This document shows, piece after piece, positions 58,901-63,339 of a stretch of 64,000 nt of DNA. The notes under the pieces were generated by a model, which was not told where the DNA came from, did no database searches, and saw only the letters and a program-made list of their open reading frames with translations. The number at the start of each line of letters is the position of its first letter. Within the stretch, counting starts at the first letter, position 1. Source of the DNA: Amphiura filiformis (Eukaryota; Echinodermata; Ophiuroidea; Amphilepidida; Amphiuridae); the NCBI RefSeq assembly GCF_039555335.1, contig NC_092629.1, positions 35,217,537 through 35,281,536 of the forward strand, in the 5' to 3' direction. The position numbers and the translations under genes were made by a program.

Positions 58901-61176
58901 AAAAGGTACAAGGTTTATCTCAGCTCTCAGTACAAAGAGGGGCAGCCGAATAGAGGCAGCCCAGATGTTCACTCTGTATTTGAAGGTGTAGCACAGGATC
59001 ATTCTGGAATTTCAAAATACCGGGAAAAACTTCACTGCGCATGTGTGCATCCCACGGGATGTGATGATGCAATCACATTAAGTGATATATAGGCAAGCTT
59101 TCGTTGGCCCAGCCAGCGAAAGACCTGTGGCTATGTGTCGACGACCTAGTGCTTGGCATGCGAGGGGTCGCAGGTTTGAATCCCACCCAGAGCAAACAAC
59201 TTCTGTGTTTGTTTTATCTCCATATTCCTTCCTTCATTCCCTTTCAGTCACCAAAAAGCCCTTTGGGCATTAGCATTAATAAAGATTTTGTGATGTGAAT
59301 TTTCTGTATTTTTACTCTATATTTTTGCCTTGATCTTAATTTCAAATTTGCTAACTTTGGCCAAAGTCATGTCACAAGTAATACATCATTACCCTTCAGT
59401 GGCGTACTGTGGTCGCCCCAACCCCGGGGGGCTGAAGTAAATTCAATTTTGCCGTCCCTTCCTCAACAGCCCGAAAAGGTTGACCCAATTTTTTTCTCGG
59501 TCGTTTGAAAAAGTGAAGAGCAAAAATAATAATAAAAAAAGGGTTTCAGGCGCTAGCACCCTAAAAGCAGCACATTTTGATGTATAGTGCCATTTTTTCA
59601 CAAATTTTTATGCTTTATCAAATTTTTCCACCCTTTTTATTTACTAATTCTTTTTGCCGCCCCTTCGTTTTTGCTGCCCTTCTTCTTCCGCCGCCTTCAT
59701 TTTGGCCACCCCTGCTTTGACCCGTGGCGCCCCCAAAAATATCGCATGCCCTTTGTAATGTATTTCTAACAATTCTTGCTATTCACAATGTAAATTTCAG
59801 CTGAGCCGTTATTACATGGTGGTATGGAACCAAACAGTCAAAAGGAGGGAGGTGCCAGTGTTGGAGGTATACTAGGTGGTCTTCTTATCATAGCTTTAAT
59901 CATCATTATCATTGCTGTTGTATGCTACAGGAGAGGGTAAGCTGAATACTAGGCTATTCCAGTTGAAATCCATACACCCCCTATGGAAGACATGACCTTG
60001 ATCTTCCACACAGGGGTGTGAATTTCAGATGGGATTGCCTGAATGGGTGACTCAATTTGAAATCTAATCTTTTAGGATTAAAAAAACACTATCCTCTTTT
60101 GCCAAATGAAACAGAGTTAAGTCACAATCATTTAAGTTACCGTATTCATTCCAATAAGCGCCCAGGGCGCTTAACAAAGTCATTTTGGGTGGGCGCTTAT
60201 TTTTTACCTGGTTTACCTATATCAACATCTATCAGTCACTTCAACATTAATGGTACCCTTTAGCAAATTGAATATACCCTGGGTGGGCACTTATTGGGGC
60301 ATGGGCGCTTATTGGAATGAATACGGTAGTACTAACTGGCAATAAAAGTCAAATTTGATTCCTGTTGCAATTTGAGGGAAAATGTAGTCACAAAATTCAG
60401 ACTTGACACAAGTCTAATCATTCAAAAATTTGGCTATATGCAAGTATTCGAACACTTAAAACAAAAGCGATATCATAAAGATACTCAACCTAAAATACCA
60501 AATAAAGTAATCATTAGATGGGTAATTTTGTTCTGCGTATTTTTGATACTTGTGACTTCATTTCCCAAGTTATAATGAGAAAAGAGAGCATTTCAAAAGT
60601 GACAAATTTGGGCCATTTCCCCCTTCAGGGTGATTTCTACCGGCCAATTCTTACAGGCTCATTATAGGCTCAACACTCGCTCAATGTGCTCATAATTAGC
60701 AGGTATCGAAAGAAACGCCTGTATAAATATTGTCGCTTGTGAAATGCCCTCTATTTTATTCTAATTGGACATTACAAAAGAGTGCCTTTTCATCATCATC
60801 CTGATCACTAATAGTATTCTACAAACATTTTTTGCATTCTATTTATGGTAAAATTAACTTTTCTTAATATCCATACAGACGCGGAGATGGCCGTTCAGAA
60901 GGCGACACCGTCCCCATCATATTCGCTGCAGGTCGAGCCGAACCACCTATCCCAATGGAGACTCCACCATCTAAAGCAAAAGAAGCTGAGGCAGCAGGGT
61001 ACACTAATGACTACGAACACCCGATGGAGACACAACTGAAAGGTCAAGATTTAGGAGCGTGTGGCTCGGATGGTGATATGCCACTGGGTGCCATCGGTGG
61101 CCCAAACCCGCCAAGTTATTATGAAGCATGTAAACAAACCAAAAATGAAGCTGGATATGAACCTTTGATTATTTAA
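24846..61176 (+). CDS. Single-propeller YWTD-EGF type I membrane receptor, complete, 9 coding exons
   Basis: Exons 24846-24915, 33745-33978, 47582-47744, 52216-52361, 57003-57184, 57784-57901, 58792-58905, 59801-59936 and 60879-61176 sum to 1461 nt (486 aa and stop); every phase matches and all borders are AG/GT. Order: signal peptide (1-~22); six LDLR class B blades (about 25-304; LMLVGELNVLSI, IYWTD, MYWSE, LYWID, IYWCD, VYFVE); a six-cysteine EGF module (305-342); a short stalk; TM helix (363-384); and a tail (385-486) with PPSY (465-468) and YEPL (481-484). YWTD-EGF modules in LDLR/LRP proteins bind extracellular ligands or drive ligand release. This protein has only one module and no class A repeats, so it is LRP-like but not a known LDLR or LRP architecture. 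Ligand unknown. Confidence 0.93.
25505..25935. mobile_element. GCGTAGCCAGC-ended element, copy 1
   Basis: The left end GCAGGGGCGTAGCCAGCTTT is mirrored by AGCGGGGGG-rich sequence ending GCTGGCTACGCTACTGC. The interior repeats GCGCGCGTAGCGCGAAAA and a TTTTGTCAGGGGGGGCAC phrase. A second copy is at 36793-37190. Non-coding. Confidence 0.75.
25965..26450. mobile_element. Foldback element, AACATCTCAAAAA family, copy 2
   Basis: Same arms as 19045-19528 (AATAATGATCATTATTCAAA, ATTACAAATCTGT, AATGCGTTGGAAGCAGAA, TTTGACACCTCATTTG and their inverses). The centre contains GACCGGTGTTTTATTG, also present in copy 1. Confidence 0.85.
26497..26870. mobile_element. MITE with TTAAAGCCTTAATGTACGAT ends
   Basis: TTAAAGCCTTAATGTACGAT is mirrored by ATCGTACATTAAGACTTTAA. 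A diverged relative without clear ends lies at 35820-36115 (shared GTAATGTTTCCACATGTCCC and CACCTAAAT). Confidence 0.75.
27150..27560 (-). mobile_element. Dispersed element with CACTGAATGGGTCTTTAA end, copy 1
   Basis: Reverse-oriented relative of 58195-58545: shared TTAAAGACCCATNCAGTGAT, AAATTGTTTATAAATTGCTT, TACTGTCAGTATA, GCTAACATAG-type core and CGATCATCCGGATAAGCAAA. A truncated third copy is at 31078-31137. Confidence 0.75.
27596..28266. mobile_element. TTAA-flanked ~670-bp palindromic element (piggyBac-type MITE)
   Basis: Both ends abut TTAA (GCTTAAGGGATC; CCACCCCTTAAG). The arms run over 250 bp: AATTGCATTCTGAATACGAA, TGATATCAAATAATT, and an inner 60-bp stem around AAAGCCGACGATCAATTGAA. 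One half of a second copy is at 30893-31084. TTAA target sites point to piggyBac-like mobilisation; this is inferred. Confidence 0.8.
28262..28745 (+). mobile_element. TGTGCAATAATTATGAGCC family, copy 2
   Basis: Starts GGGGCTGTGCAATAATTATG and ends TTTTACCCCCGGGGGCTCAT. It abuts the TTAA-flanked palindrome, so one inserted next to or into the other. Confidence 0.7.
29268..29450. mobile_element. Dispersed palindrome, GGCTATTCCANTTGAAATCC family
   Basis: GGGCTATTCCATTGAAATCC then ATACACCCCCTATGGAAGAC, with the mirror image on the right (GTGTATGGATTTCAACTGGA then ATAGCCC). Other full or partial copies lie at 181-215, 5105-5160, 55985-56256, 57525-57670, 59950-60062 and 61190-61215. It is the most widespread family in this window. 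Confidence 0.85.
29513..29716. repeat. Recent 102-bp tandem duplication
   Basis: Two nearly identical units beginning AAATAGNCTATATAATACG and ending AAAGAAACTTATCATTTTT; I see only a few differences. Confidence 0.9.
29756..30535. mobile_element. Element with ~75-bp inverted ends
   Basis: TTACTTCAATACTCTA then TCAGTAACCAAACAGTTGTC and CAACTGACAGAACAGCA on the left are mirrored on the right (30440-30530). The core has a segment ending in stacked AATAAATAAAA-type signals (30186-30215) that could be a retroposon 3' end. Confidence 0.7.
30568..30752. repeat. Large hairpin with ~70-bp arms and hammerhead-like motif
   Basis: AACTTACTTTTTGCAACTTT then GGAACCACCAGACTTCATCA then GGCAACTGACCCGCT pair with the mirror sequence 30681-30752. 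Each arm reads CTGATGA followed by a GTCTGG/CCAGAC-type stem on one strand. Discussed in the findings. Confidence 0.85.
30893..31137 (+). mobile_element. Half copy of the TTAA palindrome joined to a CACTGAATGGGTCTTTAA fragment
   Basis: 30893-31084 matches the right half of 27596-28266, ending in CCCTTAAG; 31078-31137 continues as the end of the 27150/58195 family. Two families thus meet at one TTAA-like junction. Confidence 0.75.
31443..31471. repeat. Perfect 29-bp palindrome
   Basis: CATAGATCATCTAA and TTAGATGATCTATG around one A. Confidence 0.9.
31520..32165. mobile_element. AACATTTT-rich dispersed repeat, copy 1, with internal microsatellites
   Basis: Relative of 40003-40450, 53060-53390/54412-54620 and 55805-55920. 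Shared phrases are CATGACCTTTATRTAA, GTTATTAAAA and the end TTTTTGTGTTT. It is interrupted by (ACAGT)n at about 31640-31690 and (ATATT)n to 31815. Confidence 0.65.
31640..31815. repeat. (ACAGT)n then (TATTA)n pentanucleotide microsatellite
   Basis: About ten ACAGT units run straight into about 25 TATTA units. The tyrosine/isoleucine-rich open frames over it are artefacts of the repeat. Confidence 0.95.
32916..32985 (-). other. tRNA-like relic (pseudo-tRNA or SINE head)
   Basis: The minus strand carries a good B box (GGGTTCGATTCCCAGGCGGA) and ends at a T run, but no matching acceptor stem or A box is evident. Not a functional tRNA. Confidence 0.5.
33080..33605. mobile_element. MITE with ACCGTAAAATGGGGTAACTT ends
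   Basis: Left TACCGTAAAATGGGGTAACT; right AGTTACCCCATTTTACGGTA. GGGGTAACTTTGGTC recurs inside in both orientations (33108, 33392, 33411). It ends 140 bases before receptor exon 2. Confidence 0.85.
33745..33978 (+). CDS. Receptor exon 2: propeller blades 1-2
   Basis: Acceptor TTGCAG ends at 33744 and donor GTAATT starts at 33979; 234 nt, phase 1 to phase 1. LMLVGELNVLSIGSH resembles the first strands of LDLR-type propellers. GIDFDPVDARIYWTDMKKG is a canonical YWTD blade, with SRLSGSNKEVLFNNAL closing it. Confidence 0.95.
33990..34365. mobile_element. MITE immediately behind the exon 2 splice donor
   Basis: TTATTTGAAGAGCTTGTTCC then CATGTTAAGTCCACA is mirrored by TGTGGACTTAACATGG then AACAAGCTCTTCATTTG. 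It begins about 12 bases after the donor. A relative lies inside the 6187-7690 element. Confidence 0.8.
34388..34570 (+). repeat. Dispersed ~190-bp repeat, copy 2
   Basis: Second copy of the 20745-20945 repeat; one copy is intronic, one intergenic. Confidence 0.8.
36172..36535 (+). mobile_element. TGTGCAATAATTATGAGCC family, copy 3
   Basis: Ends AAGGGGCTGTGCAATATTAA and CTCATAATTATTGCACAACC. The interior repeats GGGGGGCAAGCGATTTTTGG and includes GGAAACGCTTTAATATGCAA, also present in copy 1. Confidence 0.8.
36793..37190. mobile_element. GCGTAGCCAGC-ended element, copy 2
   Basis: Starts GCAGTAGCGTAGCCAGCAGG and ends near AAGTACGCCCCTGACC. The interior CCCTGACAAAAATGAAAGAG and TTTTTGCGCGCTA match copy 1 (25505-25935) in inverse order. 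Confidence 0.7.
37425..38180 (-). repeat. Tandem repeats: AACGAAGCGCCATCTATCTA duplication and GGCGTAGACGTAGTT array
   Basis: The ~155-bp unit with AACGAAGCGCCATCTATCTA occurs at 37447 and 37601. From 37740 to 38180 the phrase GGCGCAGTCGGCGTAGACGT recurs, with three close ~62-bp units at 37870-38040. The complement is the same phrase as in the 44045-45180 array. Confidence 0.85.
38560..38945. repeat. ACCCGATGACCCC degenerate repeats with a CTCCGGTAGGCACATACC end
   Basis: Six or more ACCCNATGACCCCTTT phrases, ending in CGACTCCGGTAGGCACATAC then CCGTCACTTCC. Similar ends occur at 47410-47450 (ACTCCGGTAGGCACAGACGT). Probably two or three copies of one element family. Confidence 0.6.
39425..39563 (+). 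repeat. Near-identical copy of the SINE 3' flank
   Basis: GATATATTAAGAATACGATT, AAGCATCATTAATTTGATCT and ATGATGCGTAGGCCTCTT are repeated almost perfectly at 39866-40003. Either a truncated SINE or one side of a local duplication. Confidence 0.85.
39702..39990 (+). mobile_element. tRNA-derived SINE, copy 2
   Basis: Head 39702-39774: GTCTGTG/CACAGGC acceptor stem, A box GTAGCTCAGTGGTAAGAG, anticodon stem CTCGC/GCGAG and B box GGTTCGAGTCC. The loop CCGACAA lacks the usual U33, so it is not a normal tRNA. The body matches the minus-strand copy at 5400-5655. Confidence 0.85.
40003..40450. mobile_element. AACATTTT-rich dispersed repeat, copy 2, internally duplicated
   Basis: A ~188-bp unit (CCAAGTATTTACAATCACGT ... 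GAGTTGAAAAATATTTTGAA) is present twice in tandem (40008 and 40194), with few differences. Confidence 0.85.
40590..40825. repeat. ~71-bp tandem repeat
   Basis: Three units and a partial fourth: TTTCATCACGCTCTAAAAC, GATTTCTTATGTATTACTTT and CGTGATGAAAATCGTGATG. Confidence 0.9.
40896..40936. repeat. (GAT)n microsatellite
   Basis: About 13 GAT units. Confidence 0.95.
41361..41385. repeat. Interstitial telomere-like tract
   Basis: Three CCCTAA units (TTAACCCTAACCCTAACCC) inside the intron. TTAGGG is the telomere repeat of deuterostomes and many other animals. Too short to be a chromosome end. Confidence 0.8.
41640..41860. repeat. Degenerate ~20-bp repeat AATGTGATTTTTGGTC
   Basis: About ten variable copies of TGTGATTTTTGGTYNAAA. 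Confidence 0.8.
42170..43215. repeat. Inverted array of ~75-bp units
   Basis: About five forward units (TTGTTATGTTTCTTATTA, TTTTGTGATGAAAA, GTGAGGATTTTT) from 42170 to 42570 face about five reverse units (AAAAATCCTCAC, TCATCACAAAA, AAGAAACATAACAAATGAAA) from 42830 to 43215, across ~260 bp of unique DNA. The plus-strand open frame 42328-42798 is a by-product. Confidence 0.85.
44045..45180 (+). repeat. ~190-225-bp tandem array with CTACGTCTGCGCCGACTGCG core
   Basis: Six cores at about 44086, 44310, 44537, 44738, 44925 and 45114, each followed by a CCGACATAAAAACCAAGACC-like phrase, alternating with CTACGTCCACGCCC. One frame reads NYVCADCADIKTK. It is the reverse complement of the phrase in 37740-38180. 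Confidence 0.85.
45756..46225. mobile_element. MITE, GTTAAAGCCATAATGTGTG family, copy 1
   Basis: Ends GTTAAAGCAATAATGTGTGA and TCACACATTATGGCTTTAAC. The interior shares AAGAATAGATTCNTATTTAA, ACTTCAGGCTTAGTCTTT and GGCATTATAATTATGCAAAA with 61893-62420. Confidence 0.85.
47582..47744 (+). CDS. Receptor exon 3: propeller blade 3
   Basis: Acceptor TCTACAG ends at 47581 and donor GTAAGA starts at 47745; 163 nt, phase 1 to phase 2. GAHGITIDKEDRVMYWSEEK is a YWTD blade with MYWSE, followed by IWVANLDGTNRTR, which includes an N-glycosylation sequon (NRT). Confidence 0.95.
47768..48515. mobile_element. MITE with AGGGGAGAGTGGGGTAAT ends
   Basis: Left TAGGGGAGAGTGGGGTAATC; right TTACCCCACTTTCCCCTA. 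The phrase GGTAATNCCGGACAC recurs inside in both orientations. Its right end runs directly into the TAATG array, which may have grown from its TA-rich border. Confidence 0.8.
50206..50370. repeat. 15-16-bp minisatellite CCCACTTAGGCCAAT
   Basis: About ten variable units (CAATCCCATTTGGTC, CAATCCCACTTAGGC, CATGTCCCACTTAGT) inside the TAATG array. Confidence 0.9.
51222..51738. mobile_element. Palindromic insert within the TAATG array
   Basis: Bases 51228-51405 fold back on themselves (TTTTTATTTTGCCTATC ... GATAGGCAAAATAAAAA; GACAGGCAGGTC ... GACCGCCTGTCG). ATTCTTAGTCAGT at 51405 is mirrored by ACTGACTAAGAAT at 51728. Probably one or two MITEs landed in the array. Confidence 0.75.
52216..52361 (+). 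CDS. Receptor exon 4: propeller blade 4
   Basis: Acceptor TTTACAG ends at 52215 and donor GTAAGT starts at 52362; 146 nt, phase 2 to phase 1. It encodes RLYWIDESGVHSKIESAKVD, then GSDRKTLIVNN, a standard YWTD blade. The TAATG array ends only ~40 bases upstream. Confidence 0.95.
52640..52996. mobile_element. piggyBac-type MITE with TTAAGGGGGTA ends
   Basis: Left TTAAGGGGGTAATACACTCC; right GGGTGTAGTACCCCCTTAA. TTAA sits at both borders, and the arms extend through GTAGTCCTTGCCCCTATAAT. About 355 bp, non-coding. Confidence 0.85.
53391..54410 (-). mobile_element. Tc1/mariner-like element with ~260-bp inverted repeats, non-autonomous
   Basis: Bounded by TA on both sides. Ends CAGTGCACAACTTATAAGTT and, inverted, GGGTGCACAACTTATAAGTT. 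The arms continue for about 260 bp (CATAGGATTCAATTGTCAAA, AATGAACCATTGTG) to about 53650 and from about 54140. The minus-strand core is a transposase with its middle deleted (next entry). Confidence 0.9.
53677..53999 (-). pseudogene. Internally deleted Tc1-like transposase
   Basis: The minus strand first reads a helix-turn-helix start typical of Tc1 transposases (LRGRAIGLLDENVPVKEIAR, then RMGVAPNAIRKF and a stop). In another frame it then reads a Tc1-type C-terminus (AIQHVWNNMDQQRIQNLINS, then MRRRCNALVNSAGGHVPY and a stop). The DDE/D catalytic core expected between them is missing, so no active enzyme can be made. Confidence 0.85.
54639..55228. mobile_element. MITE with ~110-bp inverted ends
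   Basis: CTACTCCCTATTCCGGAAAA then AATTTTTTATTGGATTAAAA and AATCCTAATCATT are mirrored at 55130-55228. The centre has two related TCACAAAAATCAAAGACTTG / ACAAGTCTTTGGGCTTGATT halves. Fragments recur at 60330-60470. Confidence 0.8.
55649..55811. repeat. Strong palindrome with ~75-bp arms
   Basis: AATATTGACTGCTTTATATT then CAGGGCATGGTTAAAATTAT then AGGCCCGC pair with the exact mirror at 55760-55811; loop near CGGCTGCGTCTC. It abuts an AACATTTT-repeat fragment (55812-55920). Confidence 0.9.
55985..56256. mobile_element. Dispersed palindrome, GGCTATTC family, diverged double copy
   Basis: GGGCTATTCGATTTAAAATC at the left and GTAGAATTTAAATGGAATAT at the right, with CTGTGGAAGAT/ATCTTCCACAGGGG repeated inside. 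Confidence 0.7.
56294..56483. mobile_element. pogo/Tigger-type MITE
   Basis: TACAGTAAAACCTCATTATA then ACGAAAT at the left; TTCGTTATAATGAGTTTCCA then CTGTATA at the right. TA borders and CAGTRAAACCTC-type ends are typical of pogo-class elements. About 190 bp. Confidence 0.85.
56520..56770. mobile_element. MITE with TATAGACCACTTGACATCAT ends
   Basis: TATAGACCACTTGACATCAT is mirrored by ATGTCACATGTCAAGTGGTC then TATA. Inner GGTCTATCGAT and ATCTTGCGT-like segments are unpaired. Confidence 0.75.
57003..57184 (+). CDS. Receptor exon 5: propeller blades 5-6
   Basis: Acceptor TTTTTTAG ends at 57002 and donor GTTAGT starts at 57185; 182 nt, phase 1 to phase 0. RKIYWCDDKLDYIGRANMDG is a YWTD blade. 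SIAVHGDYVYFVELMGFQ is the usual divergent last blade, with YFVE in place of YWTD. Confidence 0.94.
57784..57901 (+). CDS. Receptor exon 6: end of the propeller
   Basis: Acceptor TTTCAG ends at 57783 and donor GTAGGT starts at 57902; 118 nt, phase 0 to phase 1. It encodes VNRMPKDGSSRPKKVGKVEK, then PLQGPVDIYIHTG, matching the final strand (D-I-x-I/V-x-H) that precedes the EGF module in LDLR-type propellers. Confidence 0.92.
58195..58545 (+). mobile_element. Dispersed element with CACTGAATGGGTCTTTAA end, copy 2
   Basis: Opposite orientation to 27150-27560. CCCATTCAGTGATTTGCTCA at the left and CACTGAATGGGTCTTTAATG at the right. Confidence 0.75.
58792..58905 (+). CDS. Receptor exon 7: EGF-like module
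   Basis: Acceptor TTCTAG ends at 58791 and donor GTACAA starts at 58906; 114 nt, phase 1 to phase 1, a classic symmetric EGF exon. Six cysteines: YCSTSPCKQGGQCKGG, then WYRCNCIPGTGGPFCEK. No calcium-binding D-x-D/N-E consensus is seen, so it is a non-calcium EGF of the type that packs against a YWTD propeller. Confidence 0.95.
59095..59225 (+). other. tRNA-like / SINE relic
   Basis: GGGTCGCAGGTTTGAATCCC has a B-box-like core preceded by GTGCTTGGCATGCGAG, and a hairpin TTTCGTTGG/CCAGCGAAAG lies just upstream. No complete cloverleaf. It differs from the SINE at 39702. Confidence 0.45.
59395..59775. mobile_element. CAGTGGCGTACTGTGG-type element remnant
   Basis: C/G-rich start (AGTGGCGTACTGTGGTCGCC, CCCCGGGGGGCTG) and an end with CCGTGGCGCCCCCAAAAATA, related in style to 1627-1700 and 25505-25935. 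Non-coding; boundaries uncertain. Confidence 0.5.
59801..59936 (+). CDS. Receptor exon 8: stalk and transmembrane helix
   Basis: Acceptor ATTTCAG ends at 59800 and donor GTAAGC starts at 59937; 136 nt, phase 1 to phase 2. A short polar stalk (EPNSQKEGG) is followed by the helix ILGGLLIIALIIIIIAVV and the stop-transfer CYRR, giving a type I topology. Confidence 0.95.
60136..60330. mobile_element. MITE with TACCGTATTCATTCCAATAA ends
   Basis: TACCGTATTCATTCCAATAA then GCGCCC is mirrored by GGGCGCTTATTGGAATGAAT then ACGGTA. The phrase GGGTGGGCGCTTATT is repeated inside. Confidence 0.85.
60879..61176 (+). CDS. Receptor exon 9: cytoplasmic tail and stop
   Basis: Acceptor CATACAG ends at 60878; TAA at 61174-61176; 298 nt. 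The tail is acidic and proline-rich. PPSYYEA contains a PPxY motif, which binds WW domains such as those of NEDD4-type ligases, and the C-terminal YEPLII contains a YxxPhi motif typical of adaptor-mediated endocytosis. Both functions are inferred from motif families. Confidence 0.95.
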
Positions 61177-61892
61177 AATGTAACAATGGACTGTTCCATT
61201 TGAAATCTGCCATACCCCTGTGGTAGAATTTTCTTAACCCATGAGAACTACCTGCCGATTGGCCAAAAAGAAGTTTTCATTATCAATTGGACCAATCAGC
61301 AACATTGTTAGAATAATTTCACCATGCAAAAAAATTGGGGTGAATTATTTGCAAAACTTCATTCTAATTGGTGATTAAAACGAAGATATCATGTAATTGA
61401 CCAATCAGAGGCAATGTTATATCGGCAGGTAGTGCTCAAGGGGTTAGAAGATCCACAGAGGGAGTATGTTTTACAAATGTGATGGGATCAAGTTAATCAG
61501 TCGGAAATATTGATTTTGAGATATTGCCAAACAAAGGAAGTATTTCATTTTGGAAACTCGGTAATTATTATAACTACTCGTATCTTTTCAACTGGTTGTC
61601 CAAATTTGATTTTTGGCAAAATGTAGCTTTGCAAATGTTGTTTACAATCCTATAAGAAACTGAAAATGAATATGTCCGACTTCAGACTAATTTTGCTTGA
61701 TCACACCACAAATGGCATTGGCTTAGGTTGATTACTTTGAAACCCATGCTCCCCCTGTTTATTGTTTTATCCATAGCTTGCATAATTGGATGAGTACTTC
61801 AAATGGAAGTTACCTTTTCCCCTTTACATAGAAAGTTGACTTGAAATGGAACAACTTTCTAAAGCTACTTTCTTCTGTTTTGTTTAATTTGT

Positions 61893-62420
61893 TAAAGCCA
61901 TAATGTGTGATTTGTAAAAAGAATAGATTCATATTTAAATGTTTGTTTTTACTGTCACATTGTCCTCTTTTAATTTCAAGCCAAACAAATGAGGTAAAAC
62001 AAAGAAAATTGCTATTTCATTCCAGCGCCTACAATGCCTGTATTAGCTCACCAAGCATATTATTATCATGTATTTTGCTGTAGCTTCACACAGCTAGGAT
62101 GAGCAAACATTTGTTTATACGTCAAGATGTAAGACGATTACCGATATGCACAGATTATACGTCACCGATTCAATAATACACATGCATGCGATGTATTTCG
62201 CCACCACTCAATCGGTGAACTCTGAAAAAAAACTGAAGATCTCCGGTTTTAATATAAAAAATTAACTTAAACTTTTTTTTACTGTAATTAAAACACTTCA
62301 GGCTTAGTCTTTCACATGGTATTTTAGTACACCATTGGGCATTACAATCATGCAAAAAGTAGAAATTCAACAAACACTGAGGGCGTCGCTGTGGAGCAAA
62401 TCACACATTATGGCGTTAAA
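61893..62420. mobile_element. MITE, GTTAAAGCCATAATGTGTG family, copy 2
   Basis: Ends TTAAAGCCATAATGTGTGAT and ATCACACATTATGGCGTTAA; about 525 bp. See copy 1 at 45756-46225. Confidence 0.85.
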
Positions 62421-62654
62421 GTGCACCTGTTGGCTGGTGTGATATGCTTATGGGCTTTATCAGTATGATTGTTACCCATGCATATGATATTCATTAAAAA
62501 GCCTCCTTTTCCCAAATCAAATTACATATGGAGCCTCATGACCACAATTTATAGTTTTATGACTTGTCTTAGCATTAATCTACAAATTACATCGATCTTG
62601 TGTTGCTTGCAGTTTGATATGGCAGTCTTGCACATGTATATAATCACTATAGTG

Positions 62655-62870
62655 TGTCTCAACTCAAGTTGAGAGTAACGCCATGTTGGATTTCACAATG
62701 GCAGATTCGAATCAGTGCGTTTACATGGTTGCATCTCCAGCGTACGGCAGCAATCACCATTATACACATGTGTATATGCCCTACGGAATTAGATTAGTGT
62801 GTGCAATTCAAATCTGCCACTGCAAAATCCAACATAGCGTTACTCTCAACTTGAGACAAGACATACTACA
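62655..62870. mobile_element. Palindromic MITE with GTCTCAA..GTTGAGAGTAACG ends
   Basis: TTGAGAGTAACGCCATGTTG then GATTTCACAATGGCAGATTC is mirrored by GAATTCAAATCTGCCACTG-type sequence and CAACATAGCGTTACTCTCAA. Confidence 0.8.
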
Positions 62871-63097
62871 GTCCATTTGGCTTCTTTGAGACAGTAACTT
62901 CTGTGTGTCATACATGCGCGATTATGGTGAACCTGTAACATACAATGCGGCAAGAAGTGCATGGGCCTTACAGATACACCGCCTTTGATGATGACTGCAT
63001 GTGTATCACATGTGAATGCTACTGTTTGGCAGTGTATGAAAACCGGAGGCATAATGATATGGGGCACTGCCTTGGCTTCACTATGTTATGCTTCAGG

Positions 63098-63322
63098 AGC
63101 AGTGTTCGAAATAAGGAAAATATGGAGGTTGTCCCGAGGACAACTAAAGCATAAATTTTGCTTGTCCTCAAAACATTTTGCTTGTCCCCAAAATGTGTCA
63201 TACTTTTGGAGGTAAAATATAGTGGTTGTCCAGGGGATAAGTACATAGCTCAATTTGGTTGTCTCCAGTGATTTTTGGACAAGAGGACAAGAGGATAAGT
63301 GCTTATTTCAAACACTGTTCAG
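63098..63322. mobile_element. MITE with CAGTGTTCGAAATAAG ends
   Basis: GCAGTGTTCGAAATAAGGAA at the left; CTTATTTCAAACACTGT at the right. The interior repeats TTGTCCCGAGGACAA, TTGCTTGTCC and GACAAGAGGA phrases. Confidence 0.8.
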
Positions 63323-63333
63323 GAGGTTTATGG

Positions 63334-63339
63334 AATAAA
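63334..63339 (+). terminator. Candidate polyadenylation signal of the receptor gene
   Basis: AATAAA about 2.2 kb after the stop. No nearer canonical signal was noticed, but the end of the transcript is not established by sequence alone. Confidence 0.25.
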
